Origin: CANGYM01 sp044372405
GTDB lineage: Bacteria > Pseudomonadota > Alphaproteobacteria > JAJTHO01 > CANGYM01
DNA length: 64,000 bases
Direction: 5' to 3'
NCBI GenBank assembly: GCA_044372405.1
Contig: JBILRW010000001.1
Span: 60,466 to 124,465 of the forward strand
How positions within the stretch are numbered: position 1 is the first letter of the stretch; every line of letters starts with the position of its first letter. Shown piece after piece: positions 1 through 7,725 of this stretch. The notes beneath the pieces are model-generated. The model saw only the letters and a list, made by a program, of their open reading frames with translations. It had not been told where the DNA came from and did not search any database. Made by a program: the position numbers and the translations under genes.

Positions 1-535
1 AAATGGTGGTAATAAAATTAATAGCCCCCAAAATAGAAGAAGCCCCCGCCAGATGAAGGGAAAAAATGGCCATATCCACGGCAAGGCTGGGATGACCCAG
101 GTTGGCACTCAAAGGGGGATAGATCGTCCAGCCCGTTCCTGCCCCGCCGTCCACAAAAGCCGACCCCAAAAGAAGAAGGAAAGCGGGAACAATCAGCCAA
201 AAACTGATGTTATTCAGGCGTGGAAACGCCATATCCGGCGCCCCAATCATCAGGGGCACAAACCAGTTGCCAAATCCCCCAATCAGGGCCGGCATCACCA
301 CAAAAAACACCATGATGAGGCCATGGGCCGTAATGAGCACGTTATAAAGTTGATTGTCGCCGCCGAGAATTTGAAGGCCAGGCTCTTGAAGTTCCATCCG
401 CATCAATACCGAAAAAAGACCCCCAATCAGACCAGCGAAGACGGAAAAAAACAAGTAAAGCGTGCCAATATCTTTATGGTTCGTCGATAAAAACCAACGG
501 GAAAAAAAGGAAGGCTTATGGTGATGTTGGCTCAT
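1..535 (-). CDS. ctaD: Cytochrome c oxidase subunit I (partial, N-terminal part)
   Basis: Catalytic heme-copper subunit of the aa3-type terminal oxidase in the inner membrane. The frame opens at ATG 535-533 with MSQHHHKPSFFSRW and runs off the left window edge after about 178 codons, so two thirds or more of the protein is missing here. Visible family signatures are TNHKDIGTLY near residue 18, the low-spin heme a ligand His71 in TAHGLIMVFF, and the GGFGNWFVP and PDMAFPRLNN motifs. It lies 21 bases downstream of ctaC on the same strand, the usual ctaC-ctaD order. The start is preceded by intergenic sequence only and no better ATG exists. The identification is secure; whether the remainder is intact cannot be judged. 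Confidence 0.95.
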   Translation of the reverse strand, partial: MSQHHHKPSFFSRWFLSTNHKDIGTLYLFFSVFAGLIGGLFSVLMRMELQEPGLQILGGDNQLYNVLITAHGLIMVFFVVMPALIGGFGNWFVPLMIGAPDMAFPRLNNISFWLIVPAFLLLLGSAFVDGGAGTGWTIYPPLSANLGHPSLAVDMAIFSLHLAGASSILGAINFITTI

Positions 536-556
536 GCCTTGATCCTTGGTCTTGTT

Positions 557-1357
557 TTAAAGGGGTTTTGAGGAGAGTTTTTCAGTCACTTTGCCGCCTT
601 TTTCTTTGATCCAGGCGTCAAAGGCAGCGGGTGAAACGGCCTTAATAGCAATGGGCATAAAGGCGTGACCGACACCGCAGATTTCTGAGCACTGGCCGTA
701 GTACATGCCCTCTTTTTCAATCAACGTCCAGGTTTCATTCAGACGGCCGGGAACGGTATCAGTTTTCACGGCCAAAGACGGCATGGCCCAGCTGTGAATG
801 ACATCCGCAGATGTTAAAATGAACTTTATTTTGGTACCCACGGGCAAAACCAAGGGGTTATCCACATCCAAAAGGCGTTTTTGCCCGGGTTTTAAGTCTT
901 TTTCTTCAATCATGTAAGAATCAAACGTAAACCCCCCATGATCAGGGTAACCGTATTGCCAGTACCATTGATGACCTGTGACTTTAACGGTAAAGGCCGC
1001 GTCAGGGGCAACATCCGTAAAATAAAGGAGCCGCATAGACGGGACGATAATCGCCACCAAAATCAGGACAGGAATGCCAGTCCAAATCACTTCCAGTAAG
1101 GTATTATGGGATGTTTTTGACGGAACGGGGTTTTTAGAGGCCCTAAAACGAAACGTGACATAAACCAACAAAAGCAAAACAAAAATCGCAATGGCAAAAA
1201 TAAGATAGGTCATGGCCCCATGAAACTCATGAACACGATGGGCAACAGGCGATAAAGGGGGCTGAAAAGACAGGCCCCAGGGTTGAGGTTCAGCAGAAAA
1301 AGAAGGGGTTGGCCCAAAACCTATTAAGCTCAAGATAAAAACAAGAAGACAACGCAT
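557..1357 (-). CDS. ctaC: Cytochrome c oxidase subunit II
   Basis: Periplasmic CuA-bearing subunit that accepts electrons from cytochrome c and passes them to subunit I. The product is 266 aa, normal for alphaproteobacteria. An N-terminal signal peptide (about residues 1-22) is followed by two membrane helices (about 47-70 and 90-110). The aromatic HQWYWQYGYP motif sits near residue 128, and the CuA ligand cluster GQCSEICGVGH spans residues 221-231, with the partner His in VIHSWAMPS near 187. I chose ATG 1357 because an AAGGAG lies 10 bases upstream; a TTG at 1363 is also in frame. It forms a unit with ctaD downstream. The cyclophilin gene lies upstream on the same strand with an 86-base gap. 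Confidence 0.96.
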   Translation of the reverse strand: MRCLLVFILSLIGFGPTPSFSAEPQPWGLSFQPPLSPVAHRVHEFHGAMTYLIFAIAIFVLLLLVYVTFRFRASKNPVPSKTSHNTLLEVIWTGIPVLILVAIIVPSMRLLYFTDVAPDAAFTVKVTGHQWYWQYGYPDHGGFTFDSYMIEEKDLKPGQKRLLDVDNPLVLPVGTKIKFILTSADVIHSWAMPSLAVKTDTVPGRLNETWTLIEKEGMYYGQCSEICGVGHAFMPIAIKAVSPAAFDAWIKEKGGKVTEKLSSKPL

Positions 1358-1449
1358 GGACAAGGAATCTCCTTAATCACGACAGGGGCAAGGGGACCTG
1401 AAATCCTCTTTATTGTTGTAACGGCAGGCCATTTAGGGCGCAAGCCTTT

Positions 1450-2025
1450 TTATTTCAATGACTTTTTCTTTGTCGAGGGATCCGTCAAGGACAGCTTAAT
1501 GATTTTATCAGGTTGGCTAACGGCACCATTATTAAAGGGATCACCTTTTTTAATGGTATCAACAAAATTCATGCCGTCTACAACTTCACCCCACACAGTG
1601 TATTGACCGTCAAGGTGGGGGGCCGGTGCCAGAACGATAAAAAACTGGCTGTCGGCACTGTCGGGACTCATGGCGCGCGCCATGGAAACGGTGCCACGCA
1701 AATGAGGCGCACTGGAAAATTCCGCCGCTAAATTTTGTCCCGAACCCCCTGTGCCGTCGCCTTTGGGATCCCCTGTTTGGGCCATAAAGCCCTCAATAAC
1801 ACGGTGAAAGATCAGGCCGTCATAAAAACCTTTGGCGGTTAATTCTTTGATGCGGGCCACGTGATGGGGGGCCAGATCCGGACGCAGACGGATTTTAACA
1901 ACCCCGTCCTTAAGTTGCATATAAACAAATTCCTGGCCTTGGGGAGACGCTTTAGGGGTTTCGGCCGATGCTTTGGTCACAAAAAAAGCTCCACATAAAA
2001 ACAAACAAAAAAGAAAAAAGCGCAT
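1450..2025 (-). CDS. Periplasmic cyclophilin-type peptidyl-prolyl cis-trans isomerase
   Basis: Catalyses cis-trans isomerisation of peptidyl-proline bonds, probably in the periplasm during protein folding. The 191-aa product starts with a clear signal peptide (hydrophobic residues 3-18, cleavage expected after ASA near residue 21). The cyclophilin core follows: FHRVIEGFMAQTGDP with the catalytic Arg, the GTGG loop, and SQFFIVLAPAPHLDGQYTVWG. The C-terminus is Lys-rich. It begins 16 bases after the rpsD stop codon and may be cotranscribed with it. The closest named relatives would be PpiA/PpiB-type single-domain enzymes; I cannot decide between these names from sequence alone. Confidence 0.9.
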   Translation of the reverse strand: MRFFLFCLFLCGAFFVTKASAETPKASPQGQEFVYMQLKDGVVKIRLRPDLAPHHVARIKELTAKGFYDGLIFHRVIEGFMAQTGDPKGDGTGGSGQNLAAEFSSAPHLRGTVSMARAMSPDSADSQFFIVLAPAPHLDGQYTVWGEVVDGMNFVDTIKKGDPFNNGAVSQPDKIIKLSLTDPSTKKKSLK

Positions 2026-2041
2026 CGCGGTCGACCCTCTA

Positions 2042-2659
2042 TTAGGCTTTGGAATAGAACTCCACCACTAGGCTGGGCTCCATCCGTACAGGATAAGGAA
2101 CATCGGCCAGTTTCGGCGCGGCCACAAAACGACAGGAACAGGTGGTTTTGTTGACCTCTAAATAGCTGGGAACATCGCGTTCCGTATTTTGCAGGGCCTC
2201 AAGAATGCGGATGTTTTCGCGGCGACTCTCACGGATGGCAATCACATCGCCCTCCTGAACTTGGTAGGAGGCAATGTTGACAACCTTACCATTCACCGTG
2301 ACGTGTTTGTGGCTGACCAGCTGCCGGGCGGCAAAGATCGTTACGGCAAAACAGGCGCGGTAAACAACAGCGTCCAAGCGGCTTTCCAGCAAACCAATCA
2401 GATTTTCGCTGGTGTCACCCTTGCGGCGGACGGCTTCGTCAAACAAACGGCGGAATTGGCGCTCGTTAATGCGACCGTAATAGCCTTTCAGCTTTTGTTT
2501 GGCCATCAGCTGGATACCGTAATCGGTGGGCTTGCTGCGGCGCTGTCCGTGTTGGCCAGGACCATAGGCACGGGCGTTAAAGGGGCTTTTGGGGCGTCCC
2601 CATAAATTAATGCCCAAACGGCGGTCGATTTTGTACTTTGTCGTGACAATTTTTGTCAT
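2042..2659 (-). CDS. rpsD: 30S ribosomal protein S4
   Basis: Primary 16S rRNA-binding protein that nucleates assembly of the small ribosomal subunit body. The product is 205 aa, the standard length. It has the N-terminal S4 region (KYKIDRRLGINLWGRPKSP, then GQHGQRR) and a C-terminal S4 RNA-binding domain with RLDAVVYRACFA and SHKHVTVNGKVVNI. The ending VEFYSKA is typical of alphaproteobacteria. It stands alone rather than in an alpha operon with rpoA, which is normal for this class. The start ATG at 2659-2657 is unambiguous. Upstream is a 52-base gap to the methyltransferase gene. Confidence 0.98.
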   Translation of the reverse strand: MTKIVTTKYKIDRRLGINLWGRPKSPFNARAYGPGQHGQRRSKPTDYGIQLMAKQKLKGYYGRINERQFRRLFDEAVRRKGDTSENLIGLLESRLDAVVYRACFAVTIFAARQLVSHKHVTVNGKVVNIASYQVQEGDVIAIRESRRENIRILEALQNTERDVPSYLEVNKTTCSCRFVAAPKLADVPYPVRMEPSLVVEFYSKA

Positions 2660-2711
2660 GCGCGCGCATCCTAAAAAGTTAAAACAAGGAAAGCACTATA
2701 AAACCTGGGTT

Positions 2712-3491
2712 CTATTTGTCAAATGCTTTTCCATCCCCTTTTCCATCCCCCATCAACAATGACCGAAACACCCCGTGCAGCGTCTGAAGTTCCTGATACG
2801 AAAACTGGCCGCGCATCAGCATGGTACGGAGATTCCGGATCATAATCCCCCGTTTTTCGGGGACGTGGAGGAATCCCGTTTGGGTCAAAACGGCCTCCCA
2901 CGTTTCAAAAAAATAAACCCAATCTTTTTTGGGGGCGGGGGTGTGGGGATTTTCCGGGGGGGCAGGGGGGATGTTCCGAAGACCCCATAGCGCATAAGCA
3001 AATACAAAAACAGCCTGGGCCAGATTCAGCGACGCAAACGCGGGATTTAAATCCAGTGTCACCGTGGCATCGGCCAGGGCCACATCATCGTTGGTCAGGC
3101 CGGCCTTTTCCGGGCCAAACATCAGGCCCACGGGGTGATTTTGGGCTTTGGCGGTAAGAATTTCGCACGCTTCCTGCTGGCTAAGGGACGGTTTTGCCAG
3201 CGTGCGCGGGCGGGCGGTGGTGGCGATGACGTAGGAAAGATCGGCCAGGGCGTCCTCCAGCGTTGGAAAAACGGAAACGGAAACGTAGTCTATGCCGCCG
3301 GCGCTGGCGCTTTGGGCGGCTTCGCTGGGCCATCCATCCCGGGGGGCCACCAGGCGCAGATATGTTAAACCGCAGTTGACCATAGCCCGTATGGCCATGC
3401 CGATGTTTTCGCCCATTTGGGGGCGCACCAGAATGATAGTCATATTCGGCGTGAGCAGGGCAGGGGACAAGAGGGAGGACGTACCGGCCAT
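2712..3491 (-). CDS. SpoU/TrmH-family RNA 2'-O-methyltransferase, TrmJ-like
   Basis: SAM-dependent ribose 2'-O-methyltransferase of the SPOUT class, probably acting on tRNA (TrmJ type, position 32). After a short leader the protein reads MTIILVRPQMGENIGMAIRAM, the N-terminal signature of the TrmJ/LasT group. The knot motifs follow: GLMFGPEKAGLTNDDVALAD and the final SLNLAQAVFVFAYAL. The open frame extends upstream to 3644, but that part lies inside nuoI. I therefore start at ATG 3491, ten bases after the nuoI stop and preceded by AGAG; an internal ATG at 3443 has no ribosome site. The product is then 259 aa. nuoI is directly upstream on the same strand. Substrate assignment rests on family resemblance only. 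Confidence 0.85.
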   Translation of the reverse strand: MAGTSSLLSPALLTPNMTIILVRPQMGENIGMAIRAMVNCGLTYLRLVAPRDGWPSEAAQSASAGGIDYVSVSVFPTLEDALADLSYVIATTARPRTLAKPSLSQQEACEILTAKAQNHPVGLMFGPEKAGLTNDDVALADATVTLDLNPAFASLNLAQAVFVFAYALWGLRNIPPAPPENPHTPAPKKDWVYFFETWEAVLTQTGFLHVPEKRGIMIRNLRTMLMRGQFSYQELQTLHGVFRSLLMGDGKGDGKAFDK

Positions 3492-3501
3492 GGGCTCTAT
3501 G

Positions 3502-3987
3502 TTAATGAGCAGCGTTGGCGGCGAGGTTTTTGCGAATCTGGTCTTCCCAGCGGTCGCCATTATCCAGGAGTTTTTCTTTGGTATAATAAAGCTCTTCCCG
3601 GGCTTCCACGGCGAATTCAAAGTTTGGCCCCTCAACAATGGCATCCACGGGACAGGCTTCCTGGCAAAAGCCGCAGTAAATGCATTTGGTCATGTCAATG
3701 TCATAGCGCGTGGTGCGGCGGCTGCCGTCGGGGCGGGGTTCGGCCTCAATGGTGATGGCCTGGGCGGGGCAGACGGCCTCGCACAGTTTGCAGGCGATGC
3801 AGCGTTCTTCACCGTTTTCATAGCGGCGCAGGGCGTGCTCGCCCCGGAAACGGGGGCTTAAGGGCCCCTTTTCGTTGGGATAGCTCAGCGTCACCTTGGG
3901 CTTAAAGAAATAAGACAGGGACAGGGCCATACCCTGAACCAGTTCCCATAAAAACCATGTGCGTGCTGTGCGGTGAAGGAGAGACAT
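3502..3987 (-). CDS. nuoI: NADH-quinone oxidoreductase subunit I
   Basis: Peripheral complex I subunit carrying two [4Fe-4S] clusters (N6a and N6b) in the electron path to quinone. The product is 161 aa, the standard size. Two ferredoxin motifs are visible, CIACKLCEAVCP (about residues 62-73) and CIYCGFCQEACP (about 101-112), within the conserved FRGEHALRRYENGEERC and PVDAIVEGPNFE contexts. It is detached from the other complex I genes: nuoG and nuoH lie about 37 kb away, although alphaproteobacteria normally keep nuoA-N together. The downstream neighbour is an RNA methyltransferase. Transcription is minus strand and probably continues into that gene. Confidence 0.97.
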   Translation of the reverse strand: MSLLHRTARTWFLWELVQGMALSLSYFFKPKVTLSYPNEKGPLSPRFRGEHALRRYENGEERCIACKLCEAVCPAQAITIEAEPRPDGSRRTTRYDIDMTKCIYCGFCQEACPVDAIVEGPNFEFAVEAREELYYTKEKLLDNGDRWEDQIRKNLAANAAH

Positions 3988-4052
3988 AATCGACTTTACA
4001 ATGCCATGACAGAAAACATATAGTCTATTTCTTTTCAGGTACGCAAGCCCTT

Positions 4053-4166
4053 ATGGACCCCAACCTTCACACACGACGTAAAAATCGGGCCGTTTTGATT
4101 CTTTTGATTTTTGTTATTGTATTGTTTTATTTTATGACGCTGCATCGGATGAGTCATGGGACCTAA
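4053..4166 (+). CDS. CoxF-like small membrane protein upstream of ctaG
   Basis: A 37-codon frame starting at ATG 4053 and ending TAA 4164-4166. It encodes a basic N-terminus (MDPNLHTRRKNR), one hydrophobic helix of about 19 residues (AVLILLIFVIVLFYFMTL) and a short HRMSHGT tail. It overlaps the start of ctaG by 11 bases. In alphaproteobacteria a tiny single-helix protein annotated as CoxF commonly occupies exactly this position, between ctaB and ctaG. The identification therefore rests on position, size and topology, not on a strong sequence signature. It probably helps oxidase assembly, but this is inference. Confidence 0.65.
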   Translation: MDPNLHTRRKNRAVLILLIFVIVLFYFMTLHRMSHGT

Positions 4167-4704
4167 GCATTCTAGAACGGTGGGGCCCCTTGTGGCTTTG
4201 GTGGTGGTCATGGTGGGCCTGACCTTTGCCTCGGCCCCCCTTTACCGTTTGTTTTGTCAGGTGACGGGATTTGCGGGGACACCCAAAATCGGGGGCCAGC
4301 CGTCCTTTACCGAAACAGACGTTGCTCAAGACAAAAGTCGTGCCCTGACCATTCAATTTAATGCCGATGTCAGCCCCGATTTATCCTGGCAATTCCATCC
4401 GGATCAACGCGGTATATCTGTTCATGTGGGGCGTCCGTTTTTGATTTATTATGATGCTAAAAATATCGGGGATCGCCCCATAACAGGGACAGCGACGTTT
4501 AATGTCACCCCCTTAAAAGTCGCGAAATACTTTCACAAAGTAGAATGTTTTTGTTTTAAAGAACAAATGATCAATCCCGGGGCGTCAAAAAAATTTCCTG
4601 TGAGTTTTTATGTGGATCCCGCCCTGTTAAAAGATTCTTTTATGGATGATCTCACCACCATCACATTGTCCTATACCTTTTTTGAGAAAAAAAAGGGTTC
4701 ATGA
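4156..4704 (+). CDS. ctaG: Cytochrome c oxidase assembly protein CtaG/Cox11
   Basis: Copper chaperone that delivers copper to the CuB site of subunit I. It is a membrane-anchored protein with its main domain in the periplasm. The product is 182 aa. The N-terminal helix (about residues 10-28) precedes the CQVTGFAGTP segment. The copper-binding CFCFKEQ motif sits at about residues 132-138, and the PVSFYVDP motif follows. The start ATG lies inside the preceding small reading frame, so the two are translationally coupled. The stop overlaps the ogt start. The typical alphaproteobacterial neighbours ctaC/ctaD are here 3-4 kb away on the other strand, so the ancestral operon has been rearranged. Confidence 0.96.
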   Translation: MGPKHSRTVGPLVALVVVMVGLTFASAPLYRLFCQVTGFAGTPKIGGQPSFTETDVAQDKSRALTIQFNADVSPDLSWQFHPDQRGISVHVGRPFLIYYDAKNIGDRPITGTATFNVTPLKVAKYFHKVECFCFKEQMINPGASKKFPVSFYVDPALLKDSFMDDLTTITLSYTFFEKKKGS

Positions 4705-5174
4705 TGTCGGGTTACGTTTTGGCAACGCCCTTGGGACCCCTCAGTCTTCATTGGAATGCCGTTGGGTTTTCTAGGATTTTTTTTGATGATGCGCTTTCTA
4801 TCAGCCCTGAAAGTCTCCCACTGGACAACGACGATCAAGCCCTTTGGCTTCAAAAGTTACAGAATTTTTTGACCGGGCAGGGTCCCTGGCCAAAATTGCC
4901 CTATAGCCTGCCCCAGGCGACATCGCTGCAACACCAGGTTTGGCGAGCTTTGACCACGATTCCGGCGGGCCAGACGCGAACGTACGGCGAAGTGGCGGCC
5001 ATGATTGGCTATGGCCATGCGGTGCGGGCGGTGGCCCAGGCGTGCGCGGCGAACCCCTGCGCTGTCGTGGTGCCCTGTCATCGGGTGGTGCCCCGGGCCG
5101 GGGGCGTTGGGGGCTATCGCTGGGGAGAGCATCGGAAAAAGGGCCTTTTGGCCCTGGAAAGTGTTGTTTTTTAG
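4701..5174 (+). CDS. ogt: Methylated-DNA--protein-cysteine methyltransferase
   Basis: Suicidal DNA repair protein that transfers the alkyl group from O6-alkylguanine to its own cysteine. The product is 157 aa. The active-site motif PCHRVVPRAGGVGGYRWG (near residues 124-141) and the DNA-binding helix region RTYGEVAAMIGYGHAVRAV are clear. The N-terminal domain is short, as in Ogt-type rather than Ada-type proteins. Its ATG overlaps the ctaG stop by four bases (ATGA), so it is translated from the same message. It converges on kdsB with a gap of only four bases. Confidence 0.95.
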   Translation: MMSGYVLATPLGPLSLHWNAVGFSRIFFDDALSISPESLPLDNDDQALWLQKLQNFLTGQGPWPKLPYSLPQATSLQHQVWRALTTIPAGQTRTYGEVAAMIGYGHAVRAVAQACAANPCAVVVPCHRVVPRAGGVGGYRWGEHRKKGLLALESVVF

Positions 5175-5178
5175 AGGT

Positions 5179-5964
5179 TTAGACCAACTCCCCCTCCCGC
5201 GCGATAATCCCCTCAACCTCCGCCACATCCCCGGGATGATCGATGGAGGCATGGGTTCGACCCCGGTAGTCCACCAAAACCACCTGAATGGGCACGCCGG
5301 TTTCCAGCAGGCGCAGCTGTTCCAGCTGTTCCACCTGTTCCAGCGGCGTGGGGGGCGTTTCCAGCCAGGCTTTCAGGGCGCCTCGGCTGTATCCATAAAG
5401 TCCAATGTGGCGATACACAGGCAAATCCCCAGAGGTTGGCACCGTGCGTAAAAAGGGAATGATCTGTTTGGAAAAATAAAGGGCGCGATGGTTTTGATCA
5501 AAGATCACCAGCGTCCCGCTGCTGGGCTTTGTTTTTTTGCTGTCTTGCAGGGCCTGGTACTGGGCCGTATTCAACTGAACGGCCGGCGTCACCACGGGAT
5601 AGGTCCCCAATTGATCCACCAGGGCCTGCATCACCCAGGGCGGCGTTAACACCGCATCCCCCTGAACATTCAGGGCGGAATCTACGGCAATGCCTTGGCT
5701 TTCCAGTGTTTTCAGGCCGGCCTCTACCCGCGCTGTGCCGTTTTCACAGGCGGGATCCGTCATGACCACCTGGCCCCCAAAGGCCCGCACGTGATCCGCA
5801 ATTCGCTCATCATCCGTGGCCACAACGCAATGCTGAACACCCGTGACCTGGGTGGCGCTGCGCCAGACGCGCTGAATCATGCTGACGCCGGCCACGGGCA
5901 CCAGGGGCTTTCCCGGGAATCGCTGGGATCCATAGCGGGCGGGAATGACAATGGCTTTAATCAT
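5179..5964 (-). CDS. kdsB: 3-deoxy-manno-octulosonate cytidylyltransferase
   Basis: Activates Kdo as CMP-Kdo for lipopolysaccharide inner-core synthesis in the cytoplasm. The product is 261 aa, starting MIKAIVIPARYGSQRFPGKPL, the nucleotidyltransferase signature. The VATDDERI and NVQGDAVLTPPWV motifs (normally NVQGDEP in the family; here Ala replaces Glu) and the HIGLYGYSRGAL motif follow. The frame extends nine codons upstream, but ATG 5964 matches the family N-terminus. It overlaps the 3' end of the tau form of dnaX by eight bases, suggesting cotranscription. Its presence shows that the organism makes Kdo-containing LPS, consistent with the lpt genes in the same window. Confidence 0.95.
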   Translation of the reverse strand: MIKAIVIPARYGSQRFPGKPLVPVAGVSMIQRVWRSATQVTGVQHCVVATDDERIADHVRAFGGQVVMTDPACENGTARVEAGLKTLESQGIAVDSALNVQGDAVLTPPWVMQALVDQLGTYPVVTPAVQLNTAQYQALQDSKKTKPSSGTLVIFDQNHRALYFSKQIIPFLRTVPTSGDLPVYRHIGLYGYSRGALKAWLETPPTPLEQVEQLEQLRLLETGVPIQVVLVDYRGRTHASIDHPGDVAEVEGIIAREGELV

Positions 5965-7533
5965 GGGGCAAAACCTCCGTAAGAACACAATTGTTAAAAA
6001 TATCCAGGGCCTGGCGCAAGAGAGGATCGTCTTTCAGGCTTTCCCGTTGATCCAGGGCCTGATGCTGATAACGCTGGGCCAGCGTGGGGGCGGCTTCGGC
6101 GGTATCCTCGGTGATTATAACCTCCCACTCTGGCCCGCAAAGTTGGGCCACCAGGGATCGTAATGTGGGCAAAAGAGACTTTTGTTTGGTGTTTTTTAAG
6201 CTGACCCCCATTTTTCCCTGCCCATAATCGGTGATCACCCAATCATTCAGCAGCGCATCGGCCAAAAGGCCCTCTTTCCGGTCCCGTACAGCCGTGACAA
6301 AGGCATCAACATCCGGTGGCGGCGTTGGTTTTGGGGGACGAACAGGCGCGGGAGGGGGTGATAAAAACCCTATGAGGTCATCAGAACTTTTTTTTTTGAG
6401 TCTTCGGAAACCTCGGGGGCGCTCAGAACCTGAGAAACATAGCCCAGCCGGATAATCAGCATTTCCATGGCGCGTTCGGGATGGGGGCTCAGCGAGAGCT
6501 CACTTTGACCCTTTAGCAAAATTTGCCAGGCGCGGGTGAGGGTGGGCACCGACAGGCGTGGGCCGAAGGTTTCAAAAAAGGTGGCTTCTTGCTCGCTCAT
6601 AACCTCCGCCTGGCGACAGGTGGCGCGGGAAAGTAAATGAACCAGACGCAGCATTTCCTCCAGCAACATCAGGGGGTCCATCCCTTTGGCATAAAGCCCC
6701 GCAAAGGCATCCAGGGCATCAGGCACCTCGCCCGCAAACAAGTGCCCCATCAAATTCAGCAGCGGCTGCGCATCGCACAGGCCCAGCATGTTTGTGACGA
6801 GATCCTCAGAAACACCGGCACTATCGGCCATGGCGATGGCCTGATCCAGCAAAGACAGACTGTCCCGCACGGACCCTTCCGCCGCATGGGCCAACATCTG
6901 ACTGGCCGAATCTGTGAGCGGGATCTCTTCTCTACCGGCAATGGTCTGTAAAAAGGGGGAAAGCACAGAAACGGGAACACGGGGCAAATCAATACGTTGA
7001 CAGCGGGACCGCACCGTCACGGGAATTTTATGCACATCCGTGGTGGCAAAAATAAACAAAACGCTGGGGGGCGGCTCTTCCAGGGTTTTCAGCAGCGCAT
7101 TAAACGCATTGCGGGTGAGCATATGCACCTCATCCACAATATAAACCTTGGTCCGGCTGCGCATGGGGCGGTATTTGACGCTGTCAATCAGTTCCCGAAT
7201 GTCATCCACGGACGTCCGACTGGCGGCATCCATTTCCAGGACATCCAGATGTTTATCGGCCAAAATATCCCGGCAATGCTCGCAAACCCCGCACGGTTCC
7301 AGGGCGGGTTCGGTTCCCTGTCCATCGGGTCCAACACAGTTGACCGCCCGGGCCAAAATCCGCGCTGTTGTGGTTTTTCCCACCCCCCGAACGCCGGTTA
7401 ATAAGACAGCGTGGGGAATCCGTTTTAACCGAATGGCATTTTGCAACAGGGTGACCAAAGCATCCTGTCCCACCAGATCGGCAAAAATCTGGGGCCGGTA
7501 TTTTCGGGCCAAAACACGGTAAAAAGGTTCCAT
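5957..7533 (-). CDS. dnaX: DNA polymerase III subunit tau (made by -1 frameshift or slippage)
   Basis: Full-length clamp-loader subunit that links polymerase cores and helicase in the replisome. The frame-0 product stops at 6370. A shift of -1 at the ten-A run (6388-6397 on the plus strand) joins residue 382 to a second open frame running to TAA 5959-5957, giving about 525 aa. The added part starts SSDDLIGF, continues through a Pro-rich linker (PPPAPVRPPKPTPPP) and ends in a small domain containing DWVITDYGQGKMGVSL, as expected for tau domains IV-V. Both reading frames are open right up to the slip site, so this looks like programmed recoding, not a damaged gene. Efficiency and mechanism (ribosomal shift or polymerase slippage) are not visible. 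Confidence 0.85.
6370..7533 (-). CDS. dnaX: DNA polymerase III subunit gamma (frame-0 product of dnaX)
   Basis: AAA+ clamp-loader ATPase. The frame-0 protein is 387 aa and ends SKKKVLMTS just after the slip site. It starts MEPFYRVLARKYRPQIFADL, the canonical DnaX N-terminus. It carries Walker A GVRGVGKT (residues 47-54), the zinc-binding Cys cluster around CGVCEHC, Walker B VYIVDEVHML, and the sensor region FIFATTDVHKIPVTVRSRC. The length fits gamma as known from Escherichia coli and Thermus. Upstream lies a 192-base divergent region shared with ctaE. No recR or ybaB gene follows; instead kdsB does. Confidence 0.9.
   Translation of the reverse strand: MEPFYRVLARKYRPQIFADLVGQDALVTLLQNAIRLKRIPHAVLLTGVRGVGKTTTARILARAVNCVGPDGQGTEPALEPCGVCEHCRDILADKHLDVLEMDAASRTSVDDIRELIDSVKYRPMRSRTKVYIVDEVHMLTRNAFNALLKTLEEPPPSVLFIFATTDVHKIPVTVRSRCQRIDLPRVPVSVLSPFLQTIAGREEIPLTDSASQMLAHAAEGSVRDSLSLLDQAIAMADSAGVSEDLVTNMLGLCDAQPLLNLMGHLFAGEVPDALDAFAGLYAKGMDPLMLLEEMLRLVHLLSRATCRQAEVMSEQEATFFETFGPRLSVPTLTRAWQILLKGQSELSLSPHPERAMEMLIIRLGYVSQVLSAPEVSEDSKKKVLMTS
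6385..6399 (-). promoter_or_regulatory. Programmed frameshift/slippage site in dnaX
   Basis: The coding strand reads TCA followed by ten A residues and GTT. In frame 0 this is S-K-K-K-V and a stop follows after four more codons. Re-reading one A gives S-K-K-K-S-S and opens the tau frame. Runs of nine or more A are known to cause transcriptional slippage in Thermus dnaX, and A-AAA-AAG causes ribosomal -1 shifting in E. coli dnaX. I see no strong hairpin immediately downstream, which favours slippage on the homopolymer. Confidence 0.8.
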
Positions 7534-7572
7534 ACTGTGCCCATTATGCCATACCTTGCGCCCCAGGCCAAG

Positions 7573-7609
7573 AAGAGAGTTGTCTCGAAGAGAGAAGAGA
7601 GTTGTCTCG
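7573..7609. repeat. Two direct copies of a 15-base motif in the dnaX/ctaE spacer
   Basis: AAGAGAGTTGTCTCG occurs at 7573-7587 and again at 7595-7609, a 22-base period of about two helical turns. The motifs lie in the divergent spacer between dnaX and ctaE. They could be a tandem binding site or a simple duplication; nothing in the sequence decides this. Confidence 0.5.
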
Positions 7610-7725
7610 CGCGTTCTTTAAAGCGTGTTCTTAAATCAGCAGGTCCTGCCTTTACAAGTCCTTCATTCTGTGGGACTAAAAGGGAGTCTCTGCCACGTTC
7701 TAAAAAAAACCAAGGAGCCCCCATC

